NCBI GenBank assembly: GCA_050299175.1
Contig: JBNKVM010000049.1
Span: 62,001-126,000, forward strand
Length of the DNA stretch: 64,000 nucleotides
From: JAPHTQ01 sp050299175
GTDB lineage: Bacteria > Pseudomonadota > Gammaproteobacteria > Thiohalomonadales > Thiohalomonadaceae
Direction: 5' to 3'
In this document: piece after piece, positions 9,621 to 18,179 of the stretch
Numbering within the stretch: the stretch's first letter is position 1
Layout of the letters: each line of letters starts with the position of its first letter
The notes under the pieces: generated by a model
Databases searched by the model: none
The model's input: the letters and a program-made list of their open reading frames with translations, nothing else
What the model was told of the DNA's origin: nothing
Position numbers and translations under genes: made by a program

Positions 9621-10097
9621 ATGAGACTCACAACCAAGGGCCGTTATGCAGTAACCGCCATGCTCGATCTTGCTATCCACTACAAGAGCGGTCCGATCAC
9701 ACTTGCTGATATTTCCAAGCGCCAGGGGATTTCCCTGTCGTATCTGGAGCAACTTTTTTCCCGGCTGCGTAAGAACGGTCTGGTAGACAGCGCCCGTGGT
9801 CCGGGTGGTGGCTATCGTCTGAGCCGTTCAGCCGCCGAGATTTGCGTAGCCGATGTGATCACTGCGGTGGACGAAAAGGTTGACGCGATGCGTTGCGATG
9901 GCAAGGGTAACTGCCAGGACAACGGGCCGTGTCTGACTCACGAGCTGTGGTGCGACCTGAGCGATCAGATCCTTAACTTCCTCAAGGGTATCGATCTGGA
10001 GCAACTGGTTGAGCGCAAGGGTGTACAGGACGTGGCCGCGCGCCAGGACAGCAAGCTCGGCGCCAGCAGCAGCCTGGAAACCGGCGTCACCGTTTAA
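9621..10097 (+). CDS. iscR: Fe-S cluster assembly transcription factor IscR
   Basis: Rrf2-family winged-helix regulator that carries a [2Fe-2S] cluster and represses the isc operon when the cluster is present. The 158-residue protein starts MRLTTKGRYAVTAMLDLA, has the recognition-helix region ISLSYLEQLFSRLRKNGLV, the wing GPGGGYRLSR, and ligands at Cys92, Cys98, Cys104 and His107, the same numbering as E. coli IscR. It heads the isc operon; a second cysteine desulfurase gene lies between it and iscS, which is not the E. coli order. Confidence 0.97.
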   Translation: MRLTTKGRYAVTAMLDLAIHYKSGPITLADISKRQGISLSYLEQLFSRLRKNGLVDSARGPGGGYRLSRSAAEICVADVITAVDEKVDAMRCDGKGNCQDNGPCLTHELWCDLSDQILNFLKGIDLEQLVERKGVQDVAARQDSKLGASSSLETGVTV

Positions 10098-10111
10098 GCT
10101 GGTTTCACACT

Positions 10112-11260
10112 GTGGTCTATTTGGACCATAACGCCACCACGCCCGTGGATGAACGGGTGGTGGAGGCGATGCTGCCCTGGCTACAAACCGGTTTCGGCAA
10201 TCCCTCCAGTGTACACAGCAGCGGACGCCAGGCGCGTGCCGCGCTGGATAACGCGCGTGAGCAGGTGGCGCAGTTGGTGTCGGCCTATCCAGGCCAGGTG
10301 ATTTTCACCAGCGGCGGTACCGAAGCGAACAACGCAGCGCTCAAGGGTGTTGCCTTCCGTTCCTCCCCGGGTCAAGTCGTGATCAGCACTATCGAGCATG
10401 CCTCGGTGCGTGCGCCGGTCGAAGCGCTCAAGCGTTTTGGCTGGTCGGTCGATATGGCGGCGGTGGATGACAGTGGTGTCTGTAGTCAGGCAGGGCTGGA
10501 TGAACGGCTCTCGACGGCAACCCGTCTCGTTTCGGTGATGTGGGCTAACAATGAGACCGGAGCCATTCAACCGGTGGCAGAACTGGCGCAACTGTGTCGC
10601 GAGCGGGGTGTACTGTTTCACACCGATGCGGTGCAGGCGGCGGGTAAGCTGGAGGTCAGTTTTCCTGCTAGCGGTGCCCACCTGATGAGTCTCTCTGCGC
10701 ACAAGCTTTACGGGCCGAAAGGTGTCGGCGCTTTGATCGTCGATAAGGCGGTGGATCTGGAGCCGCTGCTGCACGGCGGCGGACAGGAGCGTGACCGTCG
10801 CGGTGGCACGGAAAATCTGGCGGCCATTGTTGGTTTCGGCAAAGCGGCAGAGCTGGCGCGTATTGAATTGGCTGAGCGTCGTCGCCACTTTGAAGAACTG
10901 AAGTGTTATTTTGAAAATCGCCTGCGTCAGGTGTTGCCTGAAGCGGTGATTTTCGCCGAAGACGCAGAGCGTCTCGGCAATACGGTGTTTATGTCGATAC
11001 CGGGACTGGAAGGGCAGACGCTGATCATGGCCCTGGACCGGATCGGTATCGAGGTTTCAAGCGGTTCCGCCTGTGGTAGCGAACACAGTGAACCGAGCCC
11101 GGTGCTGAAAGCTATGGGTGTGACGCGGGAGATCGCGTTAGGCGCTATCCGCATCAGCCTGGGGAAAGACAACACAGCGAAGGATATGGATCTACTCATC
11201 AGTGCGCTGGAGTCACAGGTGAGGCAGCTACGCAGTATGGCGGCCAACACTGGCTGGTGA
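10112..11260 (+). CDS. Cysteine desulfurase, NifS/IscS-like paralog
   Basis: PLP-dependent class V aminotransferase-fold enzyme expected to release sulfur from cysteine. The 382-residue protein has the PLP lysine in SLSAHKLYGPKG (about Lys198) and the catalytic cysteine in SSGSACGSEHSEPSP (about Cys321). The cysteine loop has the group I pattern but differs from IscS (SACTSASLEPS). It starts with GTG (MVYLDHNATTP). It is inserted between iscR and iscS, so the operon carries two desulfurases. Its specific role is unknown: it might supply another acceptor such as a thiolation pathway, or be a backup for IscS. It is shorter than IscS, which follows after 30 bases. Confidence 0.92.
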   Translation: MVYLDHNATTPVDERVVEAMLPWLQTGFGNPSSVHSSGRQARAALDNAREQVAQLVSAYPGQVIFTSGGTEANNAALKGVAFRSSPGQVVISTIEHASVRAPVEALKRFGWSVDMAAVDDSGVCSQAGLDERLSTATRLVSVMWANNETGAIQPVAELAQLCRERGVLFHTDAVQAAGKLEVSFPASGAHLMSLSAHKLYGPKGVGALIVDKAVDLEPLLHGGGQERDRRGGTENLAAIVGFGKAAELARIELAERRRHFEELKCYFENRLRQVLPEAVIFAEDAERLGNTVFMSIPGLEGQTLIMALDRIGIEVSSGSACGSEHSEPSPVLKAMGVTREIALGAIRISLGKDNTAKDMDLLISALESQVRQLRSMAANTGW

Positions 11261-11290
11261 GGGGAACGAAATGACTGGAGCGCATGACGC

Positions 11291-12508
11291 ATGAAAAACC
11301 CGATCTATCTCGACTATTCGGCTACCACCCCCGTTGATCCTCGCGTGGCCGAACTCATGTGCAAATACCTCACCATGGAGCACGGCCTGTTCGGCAACGC
11401 TGCTTCGCGCTCGCACAAATATGGCTGGAGCGCGGAAGAGGCGGTGGAGAATGCGCGTAAGCAGGTGGCCGATCTGCTCGGTGCCGATGCCAAGGAGATC
11501 GTCTGGACCTCCGGCGCGACCGAATCGGACAACCTGGCGATCAAGGGTGTGGCCCATTTCTACGACAAGAAGGGCAAGCACATCATCACCAGCAAGACCG
11601 AACACAAGGCGGTGCTGGATACCTGTCGCCAACTTGAGCGCGAAGGCTTTGAGGTGACCTACCTCGATCCAGAAGAGGATGGCCTGATCGATCTAGGTAA
11701 ACTGGAAGCGGCGATGCGCGATGACACCATCCTTGTCTCCATTATGCATGTGAACAACGAGATCGGCGTGATTCAGGATATCACCGCGATCGGCAAACTC
11801 TGCCGCAGCAAGAAGATCCTGTTCCACGTTGACGCAGCGCAGAGCGCGGGCAAGGTCGCCATTGATGTCGACGCGATGAACGTCGATCTGATGTCGCTCT
11901 CTGCACACAAAATTTACGGCCCCAAGGGCATCGGTGCCCTCTACGTCCGTCGCAAGCCGCGTATCCGTATCGAGGCGCAGATGCACGGCGGCGGTCACGA
12001 GCGCGGCATGCGTTCGGGCACCCTGGCCACACACCAGATCGTCGGTATGGGCGAGGCCTTCCGCCTGGCGAAGGAAGAGATGGCCGAGGAGAACGCGCGC
12101 ATCATCAAGCTGCGTAACCTGCTGCTCGATGGTCTCAAGGACATCGAAGAGGTTTACATCAACGGCAACCTGGAACAACGGGTGCCGCACAACCTCAACA
12201 TCAGTTTCAACTACGTCGAAGGCGAATCGCTGATGATGGCGCTCTCTGAACTGGCAGTCTCTTCCGGTTCAGCCTGTACCTCCGCCAGCCTTGAGCCCTC
12301 CTATGTGCTGCGTGCCATAGGCCGTCCCGACGAACTGGCGCATAGCTCACTGCGTTTCAGCATCGGGCGCTTTACCACCGAGGCCGATATCAAACGCACC
12401 GTGGAACTGATTCACCAGAAGATCAACAAGCTGCGCGAACTCTCCCCGTTGTGGGATATGTACAAGGAGGGGATCGACCTCTCCACCGTGCAGTGGAGCG
12501 CGCATTAG
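11291..12508 (+). CDS. iscS: Cysteine desulfurase IscS
   Basis: Main housekeeping desulfurase that delivers persulfide sulfur to IscU and to tRNA thiolation. The 405-residue protein is almost the length of E. coli IscS (404). The PLP lysine lies in SLSAHKIYGPKG (Lys207) and the catalytic cysteine in SSGSACTSASLEPSYVLRA (Cys329). The C-terminal end (SPLWDMYKEGIDLSTVQWSAH) matches the IscS tail that contacts IscU. Followed by iscU after 62 bases. Confidence 0.97.
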   Translation: MKNPIYLDYSATTPVDPRVAELMCKYLTMEHGLFGNAASRSHKYGWSAEEAVENARKQVADLLGADAKEIVWTSGATESDNLAIKGVAHFYDKKGKHIITSKTEHKAVLDTCRQLEREGFEVTYLDPEEDGLIDLGKLEAAMRDDTILVSIMHVNNEIGVIQDITAIGKLCRSKKILFHVDAAQSAGKVAIDVDAMNVDLMSLSAHKIYGPKGIGALYVRRKPRIRIEAQMHGGGHERGMRSGTLATHQIVGMGEAFRLAKEEMAEENARIIKLRNLLLDGLKDIEEVYINGNLEQRVPHNLNISFNYVEGESLMMALSELAVSSGSACTSASLEPSYVLRAIGRPDELAHSSLRFSIGRFTTEADIKRTVELIHQKINKLRELSPLWDMYKEGIDLSTVQWSAH

Positions 12509-12570
12509 GATAAAATTGCTCACCCCCAGAGGCCGCACGGCGGCATGTTTCGAAGTGAGGAAAAGAGAAG

Positions 12571-12954
12571 ATGTCATACAGCGACAAGCTGATGGAGCAC
12601 TACGAAAACCCGCGTAATGTCGGCAACCTGGATAAGGACGACAGAGGCGTGGGCACCGGCATGGTAGGTGCGCCTGCCTGCGGTGATGTGATGCGCCTGC
12701 AGATCAAGGTCGACGACAATGGCGTGATCGAAGACGCGCGGTTCAAGACCTATGGGTGTGGTTCCGCCATCGCCTCCAGCTCCCTGGTCACCGAATGGCT
12801 CAAGGGCAAGACCCTGGATGAGGCGGCACAGATCAAGAATAGCGACATCGCCGAAGAGTTGGCGCTGCCGCCGGTCAAGGTGCACTGCTCGGTACTGGCC
12901 GAAGACGCGATCCGCGCCGCTATTACCGACTATAAATCCAAGCAGGACAAGTAA
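12571..12954 (+). CDS. iscU: Fe-S cluster scaffold IscU
   Basis: Scaffold on which [2Fe-2S] clusters are assembled from IscS sulfur. In 127 residues it has the three cluster ligands Cys37 (GAPACGDVM), Cys63 (YGCGSAIASS) and Cys106 (VHCSVLAEDA), and the HscA-recognition motif LPPVK just before Cys106. Length and motif spacing are standard. It is preceded by a GAGGAAAAGAG ribosome-binding region. Confidence 0.98.
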   Translation: MSYSDKLMEHYENPRNVGNLDKDDRGVGTGMVGAPACGDVMRLQIKVDDNGVIEDARFKTYGCGSAIASSSLVTEWLKGKTLDEAAQIKNSDIAEELALPPVKVHCSVLAEDAIRAAITDYKSKQDK

Positions 12955-12968
12955 TCCCGGAGGCGGTC

Positions 12969-13292
12969 ATGGCAATCACTCTTACTGAAAACGCAGCAGA
13001 GCGGGTCAAGAACTTCCTCGCCAACCGTGGCAAGGGCGCAGGCCTGCGCCTGGGTGTGCGTACCTCCGGCTGTTCCGGTATGGCCTACGTGCTGGAGTTT
13101 GCCGACGAGGTCAACGACGACGATCAGGTGTTCGAGAGCAACGGCGTCAAGGTGATCATCGACGAAAAAAGCATGGTCTACCTCGACGGGACCGAAGTCG
13201 ACTTCGCCAAGGAGGGACTGAACGAAGGCTTCAAGTTCAACAATCCCAACGTCAAGGACTCCTGCGGCTGCGGCGAAAGCTTCAACGTCTAA
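12969..13292 (+). CDS. iscA: A-type Fe-S carrier IscA
   Basis: A-type carrier that receives and delivers Fe-S clusters. The 107-residue protein has the conserved cysteines Cys35 (TSGCSGMAY) and Cys99/Cys101 (DSCGCGESF), the same length and numbering as E. coli IscA. It follows iscU by 14 bases with CCGGAGGCGGTC as its ribosome-binding region. Confidence 0.98.
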   Translation: MAITLTENAAERVKNFLANRGKGAGLRLGVRTSGCSGMAYVLEFADEVNDDDQVFESNGVKVIIDEKSMVYLDGTEVDFAKEGLNEGFKFNNPNVKDSCGCGESFNV

Positions 13293-13306
13293 TCCTGTAC
13301 CTTGCG

Positions 13307-13849
13307 ATGGAGCCTCTAACAGGAAAAAATCATTTCGAACTGTTTGGCCTGCCCGTCGCCTTCGAGATCGATCTGGAAGACCTGTCGCTGCGTTACCGCG
13401 ATCTGCAACGTGCGGTGCATCCGGATCGATTCGCCAACGCCACTGATCTGGAAAAACGCCTCTCCCTGCAACAGACGGCGTTGATCAACGAAGCCTTCCA
13501 GACCATTAAATCTCCGCTACCTCGCGCACGTTATCTGTTAGAACTCAACGGCATTAACCTGGACGATAACAGCACCGCGATGGATCCCGGATTCCTTATG
13601 GAACAGATGGAACTGCGCGAAGAGGTGGGAGATGTGCGTGGCAAAGACGATCCCTTCGCCGAATTGAACAAGTTGCGTGATCGCATCGAAGGTAAGGAGC
13701 GCGATCTGGTCGAATCGTTACGCCAGTTGTTCAACAGCGGTGATGATCTGGAGAACGGCAAAGACCTGGTACGCCGTATGCAGTTCATGCAACGTCTACT
13801 GAGCGAACTGGACGAGTTGGAAGAGACTCTGGTCCACGAAGCTGGTTAA
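13307..13849 (+). CDS. hscB: Co-chaperone HscB
   Basis: J-domain co-chaperone that brings IscU to HscA and stimulates its ATPase. The 180-residue protein has the HPD motif in AVHPDRFAN (about residue 37-39) within the J domain, and a C-terminal helical domain (PGFLMEQMELRE) that binds IscU. The order hscB-hscA-fdx-iscX follows E. coli. Confidence 0.96.
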   Translation: MEPLTGKNHFELFGLPVAFEIDLEDLSLRYRDLQRAVHPDRFANATDLEKRLSLQQTALINEAFQTIKSPLPRARYLLELNGINLDDNSTAMDPGFLMEQMELREEVGDVRGKDDPFAELNKLRDRIEGKERDLVESLRQLFNSGDDLENGKDLVRRMQFMQRLLSELDELEETLVHEAG

Positions 13850-13867
13850 CAAAACTAAAGAGTTCTC

Positions 13868-15742
13868 ATGGCACTTCTGCAAATCAGCGAACCCGGACAA
13901 TCCGCCGCCCCCCATCAACATCGCCTTGCTGCCGGGATCGACCTCGGTACCACCAATTCGCTGGTGGCGACGGTGCGTAGCGGTGTTACCGAAACCCTGG
14001 CCGACGAAAACGGTGAGCATCTATTGCCGTCGGTGGTGCGCTATCTGGCCGATGGCAGCCGCGTGATCGGCAAGCAGGCCAAGCTGGCCGCGGCACAGGA
14101 CCCGCTGAACACCATTATCTCGGTTAAACGTTTTATGGGCCGCGGCCTGGCCGACATCAAAGGGCTGGGCACGCGCCTGCCCTATGAGTTCGTCGATTCC
14201 GATTCAGGGATGCCGCGCATCCATACCACCGCCGGGGATTTCAGTCCGGTGGAGGTTTCCGCCGATATCCTGCGCAACCTGCGCGATCGCGCCGAAGTGA
14301 GCCTGGGTGGTGAACTGACTGGGGTGGTGATCACCGTTCCCGCTTACTTCGATGATGCCCAGCGCCAGGCGACCAAGGACGCCGCGCGTCTTGCCGGGCT
14401 CAACGTACTGCGCCTGCTCAACGAGCCGACCGCGGCAGCGGTAGCCTACGGCCTGGACCAGGGCTCGGAAGGGGTGATCGCGGTCTATGACCTGGGCGGT
14501 GGCACCTTCGATATCTCCATCCTGCGTCTGAACAAGGGTGTGTTCGAGGTGCTGGCCACCGGTGGCGACTCCGCTCTCGGCGGCGACGATATGGACCGCG
14601 CCATTGCCCAGTGGATGATGGCTGGGGCCGGCGTTGCCGACGATGCCGACCACCACCAGATGCGTCGCCTGATGCGCGACGCCTGTGCCGCCAAGGAGGC
14701 GCTGACCGACAGCGACAGCACCGAGCTGAAGCTGGAACTGGCCGATGGCTCGCACTGGCAAGGTGTGCTCGATCGGCAGCAGATGAACAAACTGATCGAC
14801 CCGCTGATCCGCAAGAGCCTGCTTTCCTGCCGCCGCGCGCTGAAGGATGCCGGGGTCGATGCCGCCGATATCCTCGATGTAGTGATGGTAGGCGGTTCCA
14901 CCCGTGTGCCGCGGGTACGCGAACTGGTGGGCGAATTCTTTGCGCGTGCGCCCAAGGTCGATATCGACCCGGACAAGGTGGTGGCGGTCGGTGCGGCGAT
15001 GCAGGCCGACGTGCTGGTGGGTAACAAGCCCGATGCGGAGATGCTGCTGCTTGACGTGATCCCCCTGTCGCTGGGTCTGGAGACCATGGGCGGTCTGGCG
15101 GAGAAGGTGATCCCACGCAACACCACCATCCCGGTGGCCCGGGCCCAGGATTTCACCACCTACAAGGATGGCCAGACCGCGATGGCGATCCACGTGGTGC
15201 AGGGTGAGCGTGAGCTGGTTAGTGACTGCCGCTCCCTGGCCCGTTTCGAGCTGCGCGGCATTCCGCCGATGGCCGCCGGGGCGGCGCGGATCCGCGTCAC
15301 CTTCCAGGTCGATGCCGACGGCTTGCTCTCAGTCAGTGCCCGCGAGCAGACCACCGGTGTCGAGAGCAGTATTCAGGTCAAACCCTCTTACGGCCTCTCT
15401 GACACGGAGATTTCCACCATGCTACGCGACTCCATGGCCCACGCCCGCGATGATATGGACGCGCGTAATCTGCGTGAGCAGCAGGTGGAAGCGGATCGGG
15501 TGCTGGAGGCGCTGGAGGCGGCGCTGGCCGCCGATGGTGAGCGCCTGCTCTCAGCCGAAGAGCGAGCCGCGCTGGAGCAGGGGATGGCCGTACTGCGCGA
15601 ACTGAAGCTGGGTAGCGACGAAAAGGCGATCAAGCGGGCCATCGAAAAGCTCAATGACGATTCGGGCGAATTCGCCGCACGGCGGATGGATGATGGGATA
15701 CGTAAGGCTTTATCAGGCCGTCAATTGGACTCTCTTGAGTAG
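13868..15742 (+). CDS. hscA: Hsp70-type chaperone HscA
   Basis: Specialised Hsp70 that helps transfer clusters from IscU to acceptors. The 624-residue protein has the N-terminal ATPase domain with GIDLGTTNSLVATV (about residue 24), YDLGGGTFDISIL (about 206), and VMVGGSTRVPRV, followed by a substrate-binding domain with RAQDFTTYKDGQ and a helical lid rich in charged residues. Its length fits HscA (616). The stop codon is followed within three bases by a short copy of the dispersed palindromic repeat described separately. Confidence 0.97.
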   Translation: MALLQISEPGQSAAPHQHRLAAGIDLGTTNSLVATVRSGVTETLADENGEHLLPSVVRYLADGSRVIGKQAKLAAAQDPLNTIISVKRFMGRGLADIKGLGTRLPYEFVDSDSGMPRIHTTAGDFSPVEVSADILRNLRDRAEVSLGGELTGVVITVPAYFDDAQRQATKDAARLAGLNVLRLLNEPTAAAVAYGLDQGSEGVIAVYDLGGGTFDISILRLNKGVFEVLATGGDSALGGDDMDRAIAQWMMAGAGVADDADHHQMRRLMRDACAAKEALTDSDSTELKLELADGSHWQGVLDRQQMNKLIDPLIRKSLLSCRRALKDAGVDAADILDVVMVGGSTRVPRVRELVGEFFARAPKVDIDPDKVVAVGAAMQADVLVGNKPDAEMLLLDVIPLSLGLETMGGLAEKVIPRNTTIPVARAQDFTTYKDGQTAMAIHVVQGERELVSDCRSLARFELRGIPPMAAGAARIRVTFQVDADGLLSVSAREQTTGVESSIQVKPSYGLSDTEISTMLRDSMAHARDDMDARNLREQQVEADRVLEALEAALAADGERLLSAEERAALEQGMAVLRELKLGSDEKAIKRAIEKLNDDSGEFAARRMDDGIRKALSGRQLDSLE

Positions 15743-15744
15743 CG

Positions 15745-15808
15745 TCAAAATTGCTGCGCTTGCCGATACGGTGTTAAAAATGGACTCGCCTGCGCTCACT
15801 AATTTTGA
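15745..15808. repeat. Dispersed palindromic repeat, short copy (64 bp)
   Basis: Begins TCAAAATT and ends with the complement AATTTTGA. It contains GATACGGTGTTAAAAA, also found in the longer copy after der, and its right end (CTGCGCTCACTA) matches the right end of that copy. It looks like the long copy with the middle about 60 bp removed. It starts three bases after the hscA stop. Read as coding it would give the artefactual peptide LADTVLK in both copies. Confidence 0.75.
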
Positions 15809-15883
15809 GGTTTTATATTTGAACCTTGCGTTTACGGCCCTGTGGGCCTATTGAATGTGTAATAGAAATCTGGAGTTAAGTGC

Positions 15884-16222
15884 ATGCCGCAACTGATTTT
15901 TCTGCCCCACGAAGAGATCTGTCCCGAAGGGGCGGTGATCCAGGCCGAGAAGGGCACCACCATCTGTGACGCGGCGCTGGCCAACGGCATCGAGATCGAG
16001 CACGCCTGCGAGAAATCCTGCGCCTGCACCACCTGCCACGTCATCATTCGTGAGGGCTACGACAGCCTGCCCGAGGCGAGCGAAACGGAAGAGGACATGC
16101 TGGACAAGGCCTGGGGCCTGGAACCGGAATCGCGTCTCTCCTGCCAGGCGGTGGTCGGCGATGAAGATATGGTCATCGAAATCCCCAAATACACCATCAA
16201 CATGGTTTCCGAATCCCACTGA
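15884..16222 (+). CDS. fdx: [2Fe-2S] ferredoxin, ISC type
   Basis: Adrenodoxin-type ferredoxin that supplies electrons for cluster assembly on IscU. The 112-residue protein has ligands Cys42, Cys48, Cys51 (CEKSCACTTCH) and Cys87 (RLSCQAVV), as in E. coli Fdx. An additional cysteine (Cys46) also matches E. coli. It sits 141 bases after hscA, with the repeat in between, and is followed by iscX. Confidence 0.97.
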   Translation: MPQLIFLPHEEICPEGAVIQAEKGTTICDAALANGIEIEHACEKSCACTTCHVIIREGYDSLPEASETEEDMLDKAWGLEPESRLSCQAVVGDEDMVIEIPKYTINMVSESH

Positions 16223-16232
16223 GGAGCATGCC

Positions 16233-16433
16233 ATGAGCCTGAAATGGACCGACAGCCTGGAGATCGCCATCCAGCTTGATGAAGCCCATCCCGACGTTGA
16301 TCCGCAGTACATCCGTTTTACCGACCTGCATCAGTGGGTCTGTGACCTGGAGGAGTTCGACGACGACCCTGAGAACTCCAACGAAAAGATCCTCGAAGCC
16401 ATCCAGATGAGCTGGATTGAGGAAAAAGATTAA
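16233..16433 (+). CDS. iscX: ISC accessory protein IscX
   Basis: Small acidic iron-binding regulator that modulates IscS activity. The 66-residue protein begins MSLKWTDSLEIAIQLDEAHP and contains RFTDLHQWVCDLEEFDD and NEKILEAIQMSWIEE, all characteristic of IscX, with the exact family length. It starts ten bases after the fdx stop, with GAGGAG as its ribosome-binding site, and closes the isc operon. Confidence 0.97.
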   Translation: MSLKWTDSLEIAIQLDEAHPDVDPQYIRFTDLHQWVCDLEEFDDDPENSNEKILEAIQMSWIEEKD

Positions 16434-16512
16434 CCCGCCTCTCTCCGGCCGAACTCTCCCCTGTGACGCCGGTCAAAGCCCTGATTTTTCATTCAGTTAA
16501 GCTGGGAATCGC

Positions 16513-16541
16513 TGGAATGGCCCGGCAAGCCCGCGTATAAT
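16513..16541 (+). promoter_or_regulatory. Candidate sigma-70 promoter for ndk
   Basis: A perfect TATAAT at 16536-16541 lies 17 bp after TGGAAT, a weak -35. The spacing to the ndk start is about 55 bases. The -10 is good and the -35 poor, so confidence is moderate. Confidence 0.55.
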
Positions 16542-16595
16542 CGCCGGTTTGTTGCAACAGGCCGTTTTGGCCAATTCCCACGGAGAAAATTTTAG

Positions 16596-17027
16596 ATGGC
16601 AATCGAACGTACCATTTCCATTATCAAACCCGACGCAGTGGCCAAAAACGTCATCGGCGAGATCTATGCTCGTTTCGAGAAGGCGGGCCTGAAGATCGTT
16701 GCTGCGCGCATGATGCACCTGTCGAAAGAACAGGCTGGCGCTTTCTACGATGTGCACAAGGAGCGTCCGTTTTACGCTGACCTGGTTGAGTTCATGACCT
16801 CTGGTCCAGTGATGGTGCAGGTGCTGGAAGGCGAAGATGCCATCGCCAAGAACCGCGAAGTAATGGGCGCCACCAACCCGAAAGAGGCAGCCCCGGGAAC
16901 CATTCGTGCCGACTTCGCTGAGTCCATCGATCAAAACGCGGTACACGGTTCCGATGCACCGGAAACCGCAGCGCGTGAAATCGATTTCTTCTTCAAGCCG
17001 GAAGAGCTTTGCCCGCGCACCCGTTAA
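16596..17027 (+). CDS. ndk: Nucleoside diphosphate kinase
   Basis: Balances nucleoside triphosphate pools by transferring phosphate through a histidine intermediate. The 143-residue protein has MAIERTISIIKPDAVAKN, the active-site NAVHGSDA with His117, and the ATP-binding RPFYADLVEFM region; this is the exact length of the E. coli enzyme. It precedes rlmN, a common gammaproteobacterial neighbourhood. Confidence 0.98.
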   Translation: MAIERTISIIKPDAVAKNVIGEIYARFEKAGLKIVAARMMHLSKEQAGAFYDVHKERPFYADLVEFMTSGPVMVQVLEGEDAIAKNREVMGATNPKEAAPGTIRADFAESIDQNAVHGSDAPETAAREIDFFFKPEELCPRTR

Positions 17028-17069
17028 TAGGGCGCGGCGCTCTTGTGCCTATGATGAGTCGAGCACTTT

Positions 17070-18179
17070 ATGAGTGAGTCCGTCAGGACAAATCTGCTTG
17101 GTCTGACACGCCAGGATATGGAGGCCTTCTTCACCAATTTGGGGGAGAAGGCCTTCCGCGCTTCTCAGGTAATGAAATGGATCTACCAGTTCGGCGTCGA
17201 CGACTTCGAACAGATGACCAACCTGAGCAAGGCACTGCGTGAAAAGCTGAAAGCCATCGCCGAGATCCGCTTGCCCGAGGTGGTGAAGGATATGCCTGCG
17301 TCTGACGGTACCCGCAAGTGGCTGTTGCGGGTCGACGAGGTCAACCATATCGAGATGGTCTACATCCCGGACAAGGACCGCGCTACGCTCTGCGTTTCAT
17401 CGCAGGTGGGTTGCACCCTCGCTTGTAGCTTCTGTTCCACTGCCCGCCAGGGTTTTAACCGCAACCTGACCACCGCCGAGATCGTCGGTCAGGTCGCACT
17501 GGCGACGCGTATCATTGGTCTGCCTGAAAACAAGGGCGAGCGGGTGATTACCAACGTAGTCTTGATGGGCATGGGTGAGCCGCTGCTGAATCTCGACAAC
17601 GTGGTGCCGGCGATGGATTTGATGAAAGACGATCTCGCCTTCGGTATCTCCAAGCGCCGCGTTACCCTCAGTACCGCCGGTGTGGTACCAGGTATCGACG
17701 AGCTGCGCGAACGTAGCGATATCAGTCTGGCGGTTTCACTGCATGCGCCGAATGATGAACTGCGCGATCAATTGGTACCGCTGAACAAGAAATACCCAAT
17801 CAAGGAATTGCTCGCTGCGTGCAAACGCTACGTAGCTGACAAACCCCACCATCGTGTGACCTTCGAGTATGTGATGCTCGTCGGGGTGAACGATAGTGTG
17901 GCAGACGCCAAACAGCTGGTGAAAATCCTGCGTGGTGTGCCTGCCAAGGTTAATCTGATTCCTTTTAACCCATTCCCGGGCTCGCCCTATGAGTGTCCTT
18001 CACTGGATACGATTAATGCTTTCCGTGATGTGGTCATGGAAGCCGGAATTATTGCCGTCACCCGCAAGACACGTGGTGACGATATCGATGCTGCCTGTGG
18101 TCAACTGGCTGGCAAGGTAGCGGACCGTACCCGTCGTAGTGGACGGTTCCCAATCGTTGAGGAGAAGATTGCATCATGA
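17070..18179 (+). CDS. rlmN: Dual-specificity RNA methyltransferase RlmN
   Basis: Radical SAM enzyme that makes 2-methyladenosine at 23S rRNA A2503 and tRNA A37. The 369-residue sequence has the radical SAM cluster ligands Cys115, Cys119 and Cys122 (GCTLACSFCS), the SAM region VLMGMGEPLLN, and the second mechanistic cysteine in DAACGQLAG (about Cys343). Its stop overlaps the pilW start by four bases (ATGA). Confidence 0.97.
   Translation: MSESVRTNLLGLTRQDMEAFFTNLGEKAFRASQVMKWIYQFGVDDFEQMTNLSKALREKLKAIAEIRLPEVVKDMPASDGTRKWLLRVDEVNHIEMVYIPDKDRATLCVSSQVGCTLACSFCSTARQGFNRNLTTAEIVGQVALATRIIGLPENKGERVITNVVLMGMGEPLLNLDNVVPAMDLMKDDLAFGISKRRVTLSTAGVVPGIDELRERSDISLAVSLHAPNDELRDQLVPLNKKYPIKELLAACKRYVADKPHHRVTFEYVMLVGVNDSVADAKQLVKILRGVPAKVNLIPFNPFPGSPYECPSLDTINAFRDVVMEAGIIAVTRKTRGDDIDAACGQLAGKVADRTRRSGRFPIVEEKIAS

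Noticed and set aside
15654..15873. Small protein genes around the palindromic repeats after hscA and der
   Set aside because: The candidate peptides share LADTVLK only because both read through the repeat; they are artefacts.
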